A stretch of DNA of 43,734 nucleotides from Pseudolabrys sp. (GCA_025929185.1 JAICMO010000006.1:1-43734); one strand, 5' to 3'. Shown: positions 33,953 through 42,047, counted from the stretch's first letter. Notes: generated by a model from the sequence alone, not told the origin. Numbers and translations are program-made.

Positions 33953-35341
33953 ATGAAACAGGCGGATAGCTTGCGCGCGGTGTCTGCTCGGCCGACAAAC
34001 GAAGATTTTCGCGCCATGCTCGCGCGCATGGAGCGCGCCGGCCACTTGCGCCGCGTCAAAAAGACCATCCGACCCGAGCATATCACAGCGCTGTGCGGCA
34101 AGGCGCCGGCGGCCGTGATGTGCGAAGCGGTAGAAGGCTACGACATTCCCGTCGTCGGCGGGCTTTATTGGACGCGCGCGCGTATGGCTTCGGCGCTCGG
34201 CTGGCCGGAGGGCGAACTCGGAACGCGGTTTGCCGCGAGCGTCGCACGTCCGATCGCGCCGGAAGCCGTCGAGCGCGCGGCGTGCCAGGAGATTGTCGTC
34301 AGCGGAGACGACGTCGATCTCACCGCGCTGCCGATCCCGTTCATGCACGAGAAAGACGGTGGTCCGTACATTTCCGCTGGTGTGGCTTTCGCCAACGACG
34401 AGAAACTTGGGCCGAATGCCGGTTGCTACCGCATGATGTTCCGCACACGGCGTGAGCTCGGCATCGATCTGTTCACGGCGTCGGATTTGCGCCGGTATTA
34501 TCAGGCGAAGTTTGACCTCGGCCGCCCGCTGCCTATTGCGGTCGCGATCGGGGTGCACGTGTTCGAGCATATGGCGGCAGCCTACAAGGCGCCGGCCGGG
34601 CTGAATGAGATGCACATCGCCGGCGGCCTGCGCGGCGAGCCGCTGCAAATGGTCCGCTGCAAGACCGTCGACGTGATGGTGCCGGCGAATGCCGAAATCG
34701 TGCTGGAAGGGGAATTGCTGCCGAATGGATGGACCGCGGATGAAGGCCCCTTCGGCGAGTTCGCCGGCATGCAGGGCGATCTCAAGCGCAACCCGCTATT
34801 TCGGGTGAGCGCCATCACGCATCGGAAAAATCCCATCTTCTATGCCCTGCAAATGCCGTGGGAAAACGATTGGCTCAACGGTCCGGCGACGGAAGCCGCC
34901 TGTGCGCGCGTTCTTGGGCTCGCCGGCATCCAGGTTGCGGCGGTGCGCGCGACCGAAGGCGGCTGCTGCGGCTGGTCGGTGGTCGCCGCGATCAAGAAGC
35001 GCGCCGGCGAGGGGAAAAATGCCATCGCGGCGCTTTTATCCTTGCCGGTCGTCAAGCAAGTGATCGTCACGGACGACGACATCGATATTTACAACTCCGA
35101 TGAGGTGGAATGGGCGGTTACTTTCCGCTGCCAAGCGGACAAGGACATCGTCATTCTATCCGGCATGAAAGGAAAGCACGTCGATCCGAGCGTGCGGCCA
35201 TGGGATCTCAAGCCCGGTGAATTGCCGACCACATCGAAATTCGGCATCGACGCCACCATTCCCGAAGGCGTTCCCGCATTCCGCTATGAACGAATTGTGC
35301 CCGCATTTCTAAACGAAATCCGGGTGGAGGACTATCTGTGA
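33953..35341 (+). CDS. UbiD-family prFMN-dependent decarboxylase (ubiD2)
   Basis: This is a second UbiD/Fdc1-like protein, 462 residues. R160 (GPNAGCYRMMF), E264 and E269 (DEGPFGEFAGM) repeat the Fdc1 catalytic spacing of 104 and 5. Unlike ubiD1, N155 stands five before the arginine, matching the Fdc1 metal-ligand position; E229 in RGEP is the other metal-site candidate. Similarity to ubiD1 is only moderate, so the two are probably different in substrate or are two subunits of one enzyme, as the two UbiD-like subunits of phenylphosphate carboxylase are. The start lies just after an operator palindrome. The stop overlaps the start of a 65-residue protein (GTGA). Confidence 0.92.
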   Translation: MKQADSLRAVSARPTNEDFRAMLARMERAGHLRRVKKTIRPEHITALCGKAPAAVMCEAVEGYDIPVVGGLYWTRARMASALGWPEGELGTRFAASVARPIAPEAVERAACQEIVVSGDDVDLTALPIPFMHEKDGGPYISAGVAFANDEKLGPNAGCYRMMFRTRRELGIDLFTASDLRRYYQAKFDLGRPLPIAVAIGVHVFEHMAAAYKAPAGLNEMHIAGGLRGEPLQMVRCKTVDVMVPANAEIVLEGELLPNGWTADEGPFGEFAGMQGDLKRNPLFRVSAITHRKNPIFYALQMPWENDWLNGPATEAACARVLGLAGIQVAAVRATEGGCCGWSVVAAIKKRAGEGKNAIAALLSLPVVKQVIVTDDDIDIYNSDEVEWAVTFRCQADKDIVILSGMKGKHVDPSVRPWDLKPGELPTTSKFGIDATIPEGVPAFRYERIVPAFLNEIRVEDYL

Positions 35342-35535
35342 CGATGGAAACGGCAGATAGCGCGCTTGCGGCCGAGATTGAAGCGCTGCTGCGGAGGCCG
35401 GTGTTCTTCCGTGATGTGCTCGCCGCGCTTCGCGCTCATCCTTATCGCGTGATCTTGCGCGCGTGGAGCGATATACGCACGCGCCACGCGCTCGCCCGCG
35501 ACGAATTTGGACGCTACTGGCTGGAGAAGACGTAA
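35338..35535 (+). CDS. 65-residue protein coupled to ubiD2, function unknown
   Basis: I do not recognise this family. The GTG at 35338 overlaps the ubiD2 stop codon, and GGAGG lies 7 nt upstream, so it is translated with ubiD2; an ATG at 35344 is an alternative. The product is mostly helical and basic, with ALAAEIEALLRRPVFFRDVL, ALRAHPYRVILRAW and a C-terminal aromatic tail (FGRYWLEKT). It has no cysteines and no signal peptide. Position and size suggest a small subunit or chaperone of the UbiD enzyme, comparable in gene order, not in sequence, to the small proteins of vanillate/4-hydroxybenzoate decarboxylase or phenylphosphate carboxylase clusters. Confidence 0.75.
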   Translation: MTMETADSALAAEIEALLRRPVFFRDVLAALRAHPYRVILRAWSDIRTRHALARDEFGRYWLEKT

Positions 35536-35582
35536 GACGCTCGATGATGAGCAACGAAGAAACAAAAGCTTGGGAGGATTCC

Positions 35583-36605
35583 ATGTCGATAAGACACGCC
35601 GCAGTGCGTCTCGCCGCTTTCTTCGTTTTCACTCTGTCACTGCTGAGCGGTGCGCAAGCGCAGACGAAAATCCGCTTTACGCTCGACTGGTTGCCCGGCT
35701 CCTATCACGCGCCGTTCTTTATCGCTCTCTACAAAGGCTATTACAAAGCCGAGGGCCTCGATGTGACCATCGACGCCGGCAAGGGATCGGGCCGGGTCGT
35801 GCGGGAGTTGGCAACAGGCGTCTATGATATCGGCTATCCCGACATTAACGTCTTGACGGAATTCAATGCGAAGAACCCGAAGCTCGCGTTTCCCGAAGTG
35901 ATGATGGGCTACGAGCAAAATCCGTCGGGCCTGTTCTTCCTCAAGTCCAGCGGCATCAAGACCATCAAGGATATCGAAGGCAAGACGCTCGGCCCGGTAG
36001 CCAACGATTCGACCTATAAGACGCTGCCCGTATTCGCGAAGCTGAACAATCTCGATTTAAGTAAAGTGAAGATCGAGTACCTCGACCCGGCGCTGCGCGA
36101 AGCCATGTTGGTCAAGGGCCATGTCGACGCGATCACCGGCCAGTATTTCCGCTCCGTCATCGATCTGCACGGTAGGGGCGTGAAATACGAAGACATCGGC
36201 TCTTTCCTCTACAAGGATCATGGGCTCGATCTCTACGGCAACGGCGTGGCCGTCTCGCCGAGCTTCCTCAAGGAAAATCCGGATGCCGTGAAGCGGTTTG
36301 TGCGAGCGACCATCAAGGGCGTCAAAGACATGATCCACGACCCGAAGATGGCGGTCGACATGGTGGCAAAGGCGCAGCCGCTTCTCAAAAAGGACATCGA
36401 GCTGGAACGGCTGAAATTGGCTTTAAGCTGCTGCATTGCCACGCCGAATGTGCTGAAGAACGGATATGGCAGCGTCGATCGGGCGCGACTTGAGCGTGCC
36501 ATTGCGCTCATCAGTGATGGCTATGGGCTCCCGCGGAAGCCGCCCGTAGACGAGGTGTTCAATGGTTCGTTCCTGCCGCCGGAGCAGGAGCGAATGGTGA
36601 AATAG
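35583..36605 (+). CDS. Periplasmic substrate-binding protein 2 (NMT1/THI5-like)
   Basis: The 340-residue protein starts at an ATG with GGGAGGA about 5 nt upstream and a Sec signal (hydrophobic AAFFVFTLSLLSG, cleavage likely after AQA near residue 25). The mature part (IRFTLDWLPGSYHAPFFIAL, YKGYYKAEGLDV, FPEVMMGYEQNP, DLYGNGVAVSP) parallels binding protein 1 at 31230 along its whole length. No second permease or ATPase is present in the window, so it may feed the transporter encoded at 29616-31195. A strong hairpin follows its stop, separating it from the GntR gene. Confidence 0.93.
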   Translation: MSIRHAAVRLAAFFVFTLSLLSGAQAQTKIRFTLDWLPGSYHAPFFIALYKGYYKAEGLDVTIDAGKGSGRVVRELATGVYDIGYPDINVLTEFNAKNPKLAFPEVMMGYEQNPSGLFFLKSSGIKTIKDIEGKTLGPVANDSTYKTLPVFAKLNNLDLSKVKIEYLDPALREAMLVKGHVDAITGQYFRSVIDLHGRGVKYEDIGSFLYKDHGLDLYGNGVAVSPSFLKENPDAVKRFVRATIKGVKDMIHDPKMAVDMVAKAQPLLKKDIELERLKLALSCCIATPNVLKNGYGSVDRARLERAIALISDGYGLPRKPPVDEVFNGSFLPPEQERMVK

Positions 36606-36632
36606 GCCGCGGCCGATCACTCAGAAGGTCAT

Positions 36633-36660
36633 CCGGAATGCGCGAGGCCGCGTATTCCGG
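36633..36660 (+). terminator. Hairpin between binding protein 2 and the GntR gene
   Basis: The arms CCGGAATGCGCG (36633-36644) and CGCGTATTCCGG (36649-36660) pair over 12 bp with one G-T wobble around the loop AGGC. It begins 28 nt after the binding-protein stop. The following CAAATTT is only weakly T-rich, so termination may be partial. Confidence 0.5.
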
Positions 36661-36742
36661 CAAATTTACGGTTGCAATTGACGGCCGTAGGCACGATTAG
36701 ATAGGCGGAGTGCGAGGACCAGCGGGACGACAGATTGGCACG

Positions 36743-37522
36743 ATGTTTGAGCTTTCAAAGGTTTATGACCGCAGCCGGGTGCCCCTGTACATTCAGGTCG
36801 CCTCGGTTATGCGCCGCCGTATCGAGACGAAACAGTGGCATCCCGGACAAAAGATACCGACACTGGTCGAGCTCGAGCGCGAATTTCAGGTTGCCCGCGT
36901 TACCGTTCGCCAAGCCGTCGATATCCTCCGGGAAGAGGGATTGCTGCGCTCACAGCAAGGGCGCGGCACGTTCGCCGCGGAGAAGCCCGTCGATCGGCAC
37001 TGGTTCAAGCTCGCGACGACGTGGGATGTGCTGATCGAGTCGATCAAGAATAACGTCCTCAAACGCATCAAAGTGGACAACCCGCCCCAGTTTCCAACCT
37101 TGCGCGAGGGGGAAGGCGAACTGGCCGACAGCTACGTTTTCCTCCGCAGCGTTCAGTATAAGGACGCCGAGCCCTACGGCATCGTCAATTTGCATCTTGC
37201 GAAAGACATCTATAAGCGCGCTCCCGATGCCTTCCGGCAGCATCCGGCCTTGACCGTTATCGCGGAACGCAAAGACGTCGACATTCAGCACGCGCACCAG
37301 ACGGTGGTCATCGGCAGCGCGGACCCGGCCACGTCCGATCTGTTGCAAATCGCGCTCGGCGCGCCGACTGCCGAATGCCGCTGCGTGCTGATCGACCGCA
37401 ATAACGTCGCGATCTACATCGCCGATATCATTTACCGCAGCGACGCCATTCAACTGCACATCGATCTGCTTGCGCATTTGCGCAGTTCGTCAGGCGGCCG
37501 GACCAAAGCGGCGCGCAGATGA
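36743..37522 (+). CDS. GntR family regulator (HutC/UTRA type)
   Basis: The protein has 259 residues from the ATG at 36743; a GTG at 36710 would add 11. The N-terminal GntR winged helix is recognisable in VPLYIQVASVMRRRIETKQW, HPGQKIPTLVELEREFQVAR, TVRQAVDILREEGLLRSQQG and RGTF (about 10-80). The C-terminal UTRA ligand-binding domain (about 95-250) has SYVFLRSVQYKDAEPYGIVN and the closing ADIIYRSDAIQLHIDL. UTRA domains bind small effectors such as histidine intermediates, fatty acids or sugars. Lying between the transport/UbiD genes and the Mo-hydroxylase operon, it is the likely regulator of both. Whether it acts as repressor or activator is not visible. Confidence 0.92.
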   Translation: MFELSKVYDRSRVPLYIQVASVMRRRIETKQWHPGQKIPTLVELEREFQVARVTVRQAVDILREEGLLRSQQGRGTFAAEKPVDRHWFKLATTWDVLIESIKNNVLKRIKVDNPPQFPTLREGEGELADSYVFLRSVQYKDAEPYGIVNLHLAKDIYKRAPDAFRQHPALTVIAERKDVDIQHAHQTVVIGSADPATSDLLQIALGAPTAECRCVLIDRNNVAIYIADIIYRSDAIQLHIDLLAHLRSSSGGRTKAARR

Positions 37523-37535
37523 CACGGCAGCGGGT

Positions 37536-37541
37536 TTGACA
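37536..37541 (+). promoter_or_regulatory. Candidate -35 element TTGACA of the Mo-hydroxylase operon
   Basis: A consensus -35 hexamer lies 129 nt before the large-subunit ATG. No good -10 stands at 16-18 nt; the best, CAAGAT at 37561, is 19 nt away and overlaps the operator-like palindrome. This fits a promoter controlled at its -10 region. Confidence 0.35.
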
Positions 37542-37556
37542 GTTGCAACGCCGATC

Positions 37557-37572
37557 ATCCCAAGATTAGGAT
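37557..37572. promoter_or_regulatory. Second operator copy ATCCCAA-GA-TTAGGAT before the Mo-hydroxylase operon
   Basis: It differs from the palindrome at 33934 by one base in the left arm (C for T) and in the 2-nt spacer, leaving six of seven arm pairs. A further direct half-site-like ATAGGAT (37574-37580) follows at once. It lies 15 nt after a TTGACA and 97 nt before the gene start. Confidence 0.55.
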
Positions 37573-37669
37573 CATAGGATTAAATGGTTTTGCGGTGCCG
37601 CTTATGGCGGCATCGCGCGTCATTTGACTGAGCCGGACGTAATCCGGCGGCCTGCGGGAGTACGTTGCG

Positions 37670-40006
37670 ATGAAAGAGCAAGGCGTCGGGGCGCGCCTCC
37701 TCCGCAAGGAAGACGACCGCTTCATGCGCGGTCGCGGGCAGTATGTCGCCGATCTGCGTTTTGCCGGCATGAAGGACGTTGCTTTCGTGCGCAGTCCGGT
37801 TGCCCACGCACGCATCCGCAGCGTGCAGCCGCCGGAGACGCACAGGCATGCGGTGTTCACCGCTGCCGATCTTTCCGGCGTAAAGGCGATCCGCGCCGTC
37901 ACCACCATCAAAGGATTCAAGCCGTCCGAGCAGCCTCCGCTCGCCACCGACAAGGTACGTTACGTCGGCGAATTGCTGGCGATGTGCGTCGCGCCGACGC
38001 GAGCGGAGGCGGAGGATATCGCCGCAGCCGTCGTGCTCGATCTCGACGAGTTGCCGGCGGTGCACGACATGCTGGCCGCGCGCGACCAGCAATCCGTGTT
38101 GCTGCACGAGCAGTGGGGCGACAATATTTTTCTGGAATCGCTTGTCGAGATCGACATCGAGAAGGCGCTGGATGCACCGATCAAGGTGACGCGCGAAGTC
38201 CGCACGTCGCGGCAATGCATGGCGCCGATCGAAGGGCGCGCGGTGGTCGCAATGTGGGACACGCGCCTCGAGCAGCTTACCGTCTATTCGGCTTGTCAGA
38301 TGCCTCACATCGTGCGGACCGGACTTGCCGAATGCCTTGGCCTCGACGAGGGGCAGGTGCGTGTTGTTTCGCCCGATGTCGGTGGGGGGTTCGGATACAA
38401 GGGAATTCTGCTCGCCGAAGAGGTCTGTCTCGGCTGGCTCGCCATGCAATGTGGCCACCCGGTGCGCTGGATCGAAGATCGCCGCGAGCACCTGACGGCG
38501 AATGCCAATTGCCGTGAGCATTATTACCGCATCACGGGTTATGCCGATCGCGACGGCACGCTGCGCGGCATCGATTGCGAAGCGACCGTCGATTCCGGCG
38601 CTTATTCGGCTTATCCGTTCTCCGCCTGTCTCGAGGCGGCGCAGGTCGCAAGCATCCTGCCGGGACCTTACGATTTTCCGGCCTATCGCTGCCGCACGTT
38701 TTCGGTCGCGACCGATAAATGCCCGATCTTGCCATACCGCGGCGTGGCGCGGACGGGCGTATGCTTTGCGCTCGAACTGGTGCTCGATGCGATCGCGCGT
38801 GAAGCCGGCATAGAGCCATACGCGGTACGCGAGAAAATTTTGGTCAAGCGGGCCCAGATGCCGTTCACCAACATCACAAGGAAATACTTCGACAGTGGCG
38901 ACTATCCGGAATCGCTGCGGCGCGCGGTGGCGGCGATCGATCTCGAAGCCGTGCGCGCGCGGCAGCGCCGCGGAGAGCCGGACGGCCGCCTGATCGGGGT
39001 CGGGCTTGCGACGTACTGCGAGCAGGCGGCGCACGGCACGTCCGTTTATCACGGCTGGGGCATTCCGATGGTGCCCGGTTTCGAACAGGCGACAGCGCGG
39101 CTTACGCCGGACGGCGGCCTCGAATTGCGCGTCGGCGTGCACTCGCACGGTCAGGGGCTCGAAACGAGCTTGGCACAGGTTGCGCACGAGGTGCTGGGGG
39201 TCGACGTCGAGAAGATCAAGGTCGTGCACGGCGATACGGCGCTCACGCCGTATTCGACCGGCACCTGGGGCTCGCGCTGCGCGGTGATGGCCGGAGGCGC
39301 GGTGTCGGTTGCGTGCAAAGAGCTGGCGAAGCGCGCCGCCAAGGTCGGAGCACAGTTGCTGCAGACCGACGCCGATAAAGTATCGGTGCGTGGCGGCGAG
39401 GTGATCGGTCCGCGCGGCTCGATCACCCTCAAGGAGATCGCGGCGACCTGGTACTTAAAGCCGCAAAATCTGCCACCAGACGTTGACATGGGCGGCATGG
39501 AGGCAACCATTGGCTATCGGCCCAAGCCCGATACCGGCACGTTCAGCTACGCAACGCATGCGGCAGTCGTCGCCGTCGATGCCGAAATCGGCGGCGTCGA
39601 GATTCTCGACTACGTCGTGGTTGAGGACGGCGGCAAGCTGATCAATCCGATGATCGTTGACGGACAGATTCTCGGCGGGCTGGCGCAAGGCATCGGCACC
39701 GCGCTTTATGAGGAAATGCCGTTCGACTCCGCCGGCCAGCCGCTGGCCTCGACATTCGCGGATTATCTGTTGCCCGGTCCGACCGAGGTGCCGTCCGTGA
39801 AAATTGATCACATGGAGACGCTCGCACCGCACACCGAGTTCGGCGTCAAGGGACTTGGCGAAGGCGGTGCCATTCCGCCGCCGGCGACGATCGCCAACGC
39901 CATCAACGACGCGCTACGTCCGCTCGGGGCTGAATTGACGATTTCGCCAATCACGCCACGCCGCATTCTGGAAGCGATCGAGCACGCCGGCCGGAGCGGG
40001 ACGTGA
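37670..40006 (+). CDS. Molybdenum hydroxylase large subunit (CoxL-like, molybdopterin)
   Basis: The 778-residue subunit binds molybdopterin cytosine dinucleotide and holds the active site. It begins VGARLLRKEDDRFMRGRGQY, has VVSPDVGGGFGYKGI (about 238-252) and the catalytic glutamate E731 in GVKGLGEGGAIPPPATI. The loop equivalent to AYRCSFR of CO dehydrogenase or YRGxGRPE of other relatives is YRGVARTG at about 356-363, so it is not CO dehydrogenase and is unusual among relatives. It is the first gene of an operon with the FAD and Fe-S subunits (4-nt overlaps). It lacks a signal peptide, so it is cytoplasmic. Hydroxylation of an aromatic or heteroaromatic ring is the best guess. Confidence 0.93.
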   Translation: MKEQGVGARLLRKEDDRFMRGRGQYVADLRFAGMKDVAFVRSPVAHARIRSVQPPETHRHAVFTAADLSGVKAIRAVTTIKGFKPSEQPPLATDKVRYVGELLAMCVAPTRAEAEDIAAAVVLDLDELPAVHDMLAARDQQSVLLHEQWGDNIFLESLVEIDIEKALDAPIKVTREVRTSRQCMAPIEGRAVVAMWDTRLEQLTVYSACQMPHIVRTGLAECLGLDEGQVRVVSPDVGGGFGYKGILLAEEVCLGWLAMQCGHPVRWIEDRREHLTANANCREHYYRITGYADRDGTLRGIDCEATVDSGAYSAYPFSACLEAAQVASILPGPYDFPAYRCRTFSVATDKCPILPYRGVARTGVCFALELVLDAIAREAGIEPYAVREKILVKRAQMPFTNITRKYFDSGDYPESLRRAVAAIDLEAVRARQRRGEPDGRLIGVGLATYCEQAAHGTSVYHGWGIPMVPGFEQATARLTPDGGLELRVGVHSHGQGLETSLAQVAHEVLGVDVEKIKVVHGDTALTPYSTGTWGSRCAVMAGGAVSVACKELAKRAAKVGAQLLQTDADKVSVRGGEVIGPRGSITLKEIAATWYLKPQNLPPDVDMGGMEATIGYRPKPDTGTFSYATHAAVVAVDAEIGGVEILDYVVVEDGGKLINPMIVDGQILGGLAQGIGTALYEEMPFDSAGQPLASTFADYLLPGPTEVPSVKIDHMETLAPHTEFGVKGLGEGGAIPPPATIANAINDALRPLGAELTISPITPRRILEAIEHAGRSGT

Positions 40007-40836
40007 AACCGGTCCGTTTTGCGTACGAGCGTCCAACAGACCTTGCCGCCGCCTTCGCACTCGGCCGGCGCGAAGACATCGCGGTGAAATTTCTCGCCGG
40101 CGGTCAATCGCTCGGGCCGATGCTCAATTTGCGGCTGATCCAGCCCGAGCTTGTCGTCGACATTACGGCCATTGCCGAACTCAAGCACATCGAGGAGAAA
40201 CCCGAATCGATTGTGCTCGGAAGCTGCATCACGCATGCCGATATCGAAGACGGGCGCGTGCCGGACGTAACCAGCGCCGCGTTGCGCCGCGTTGCGTGCG
40301 GCATTGCCTATCGCGCCGTCCGCAATCGTGGCACCATCGGCGGCAGCGTCGCGCATGCCGATCCGGCGGCAGACTGGCTTTCCGCGCTGGCGGCGCTCGG
40401 CGCCTCGGCAATCGTAAAAGGTGAAAGTGGGCAGCGTGGTATTGCAATTGAAGACCTGATCGTCGGTGTCTTTGAGACGACGTTGAAACCGGGTGAGATC
40501 GTTACCGGCGTCGAGATCCCGCGGCAGTCGCGCGCCGCGCGCTGGGGATACTACAAGGCTTCGCGCAAGACCGGTGAATTTGCGCACGCCATCGGCGCGT
40601 TCATGCATGATCCGGAACGGTCGGTCTGTCGCGCGGTCATCGGCGCGACCGGCTCGAAGCCGATCGTGCTGACGGATATGCAAGAACTTTTTGTTGGCCG
40701 CGTGCCGAAACCTGAGGCGATGAGCGTGCAATTCGTGCGCCAGATGATGGGCGCGCGCGGCATGGGCGACGACATCGAGCAGAAGATTCATCTTGCGGTA
40801 TTGCGCCGCGCGATTGCACAGGCGCATGCTTCATGA
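40003..40836 (+). CDS. Molybdenum hydroxylase FAD subunit (CoxM-like)
   Basis: The 277-residue flavoprotein subunit carries electrons from the Fe-S centres to the acceptor. It starts at a GTG overlapping the large-subunit stop. FAD-binding landmarks are AGGQSLGPMLNLRLIQPE (about 32-49) and RNRGTIGGSVAHADPAADW (about 107-125). The C-terminal CO-dehydrogenase-flavoprotein domain (about 170-275) includes WGYYKASRKTGEFAHAIGAF. Its stop overlaps the next start (ATGA). Confidence 0.94.
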   Translation: MKPVRFAYERPTDLAAAFALGRREDIAVKFLAGGQSLGPMLNLRLIQPELVVDITAIAELKHIEEKPESIVLGSCITHADIEDGRVPDVTSAALRRVACGIAYRAVRNRGTIGGSVAHADPAADWLSALAALGASAIVKGESGQRGIAIEDLIVGVFETTLKPGEIVTGVEIPRQSRAARWGYYKASRKTGEFAHAIGAFMHDPERSVCRAVIGATGSKPIVLTDMQELFVGRVPKPEAMSVQFVRQMMGARGMGDDIEQKIHLAVLRRAIAQAHAS

Positions 40837-42017
40837 CTTCCGTTGCACTGACAATCAACGGCGAAGATGCGATTGCCGATGTCGAGCCGCGGATGCACCT
40901 CGCGGACTTCATACGCGAGACGCAAAATCTCACAGGAACGCACCTTGGCTGCGAGCATGGTGTTTGCGGCGCGTGCACGGTGTTAGTTGACGGCGTGCCG
41001 GTGCGCTCGTGCATTACATACGCCGTCTCCTGCACGAATGCCGTCGTGACCACCATCGAAGGGCTCGACAATGACGAGATTGCGAAGGAATTGAGGTCCG
41101 CATTTTCGCGCGAGCATGCACTTCAATGCGGCTACTGCACGCCGGGCATGCTGATTTCCGCGCGCGATCTCGTGCTGCGCGCGGCTGACGCGGACGAGCG
41201 GGCGATCCGCGTCGGCATGAGCGGTAACCTCTGCCGCTGCACCGGCTATCTGGGAATCATTCGCGCGGTGCAAAGCGTGATTGCCGAACGGCGAAGGCGG
41301 GGCGTCGCACCTTTGCCGGGCGCCGGGCGCAAGACGCTCGGTCCGGCCGGTGCAAGCAGTAAGGCGAGTGCGTCTCCGGTTGCGTCCGCTCAGGGAGGGC
41401 GGCCCATCGCGGATACGGCGTCCATTTCTGCTCGAACGGAAAGCCTTGCCGACTGGAAGCCGCAATCCACTTTCGAGCAGAGCTTTGCCGTGCACCAACC
41501 GCTTGAGGCGGTGTGGAATTTCTTCGGTCAGCTAGCGGAAGTAGCCGCCTGCTTACCCGGGGCGTCCCTGACCGGCGAAAGCCAGGGTAACACCGTGATC
41601 GGGAAGATGCGCGTCAAGGTGGGACCGATCGCCGCTGAGTTCCACGGAACGGCCGAAATCACGCGCAACGATGCCACGCATTCCGGCTCGATCAGCGGGA
41701 GCGGCCGTGACCAGCGCAGCACTTCCGCAACGCGCGGGATCGTCAATTATCGGCTTATGGCGGCCGACGATGGAGCGACCAAAGTCACGCTGACGGTCGG
41801 CTATCGCCTGACCGGGCCGCTGGCGCAATTTAGCCGTTCGGACTTGATGCAAGACATCGCCGGCCGCTTGGTGACGACGTTTGCGCAAAACGTCGAAGCG
41901 CGTCTGCGCGGCGATCCGGCGCCGGCGCAGGCGAGCGAACTGCGCGCGGGCACGCTCTTCTTTGCGGCGCTTGCGCGAACAATCAAGATGCGCATCAGCC
42001 GCCTGTTCGGCCGATAG
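40833..42017 (+). CDS. Fused 2Fe-2S subunit (CoxS-like) and CoxG-like SRPBCC domain
   Basis: The 394-residue protein is more than twice the length of a normal CoxS (about 160). Residues 1-152 are a complete 2Fe-2S subunit: plant-ferredoxin-type cluster C40, C45, C48, C60 and second cluster C99, C102, C134, C136 (QCGYCTPGML, GNLCRCTGYLG). A Ser/Ala/Gly-rich linker (about 153-212) leads to an SRPBCC/CoxG domain (about 213-360; FAVHQPLEAVWNFF, ACLPGASLTGE, MRVKVGPIAAEFHG). The tail (GTLFFAALARTIKMRISRLF) is hydrophobic then basic, which could anchor at the membrane as in CoxG. CoxG recruits CO dehydrogenase to the membrane in Oligotropha; here that role would be built into the enzyme. Confidence 0.92.
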   Translation: MTSVALTINGEDAIADVEPRMHLADFIRETQNLTGTHLGCEHGVCGACTVLVDGVPVRSCITYAVSCTNAVVTTIEGLDNDEIAKELRSAFSREHALQCGYCTPGMLISARDLVLRAADADERAIRVGMSGNLCRCTGYLGIIRAVQSVIAERRRRGVAPLPGAGRKTLGPAGASSKASASPVASAQGGRPIADTASISARTESLADWKPQSTFEQSFAVHQPLEAVWNFFGQLAEVAACLPGASLTGESQGNTVIGKMRVKVGPIAAEFHGTAEITRNDATHSGSISGSGRDQRSTSATRGIVNYRLMAADDGATKVTLTVGYRLTGPLAQFSRSDLMQDIAGRLVTTFAQNVEARLRGDPAPAQASELRAGTLFFAALARTIKMRISRLFGR

Positions 42018-42047
42018 AGACACTGCAAGCTCGACGGAAGGAACATC

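Noticed and set aside
37580-39229. 549-codon minus-strand open frame
   Set aside because: Antisense to the Mo-hydroxylase large subunit, whose motifs are intact; no ribosome binding site or domain supports it.
37670-42017. Aerobic CO dehydrogenase (coxMSL)
   Set aside because: The form I active-site motif AYRCSFR is missing (YRGVARTG instead) and the gene order is L-M-S rather than M-S-L. It is CoxL-like in family only.
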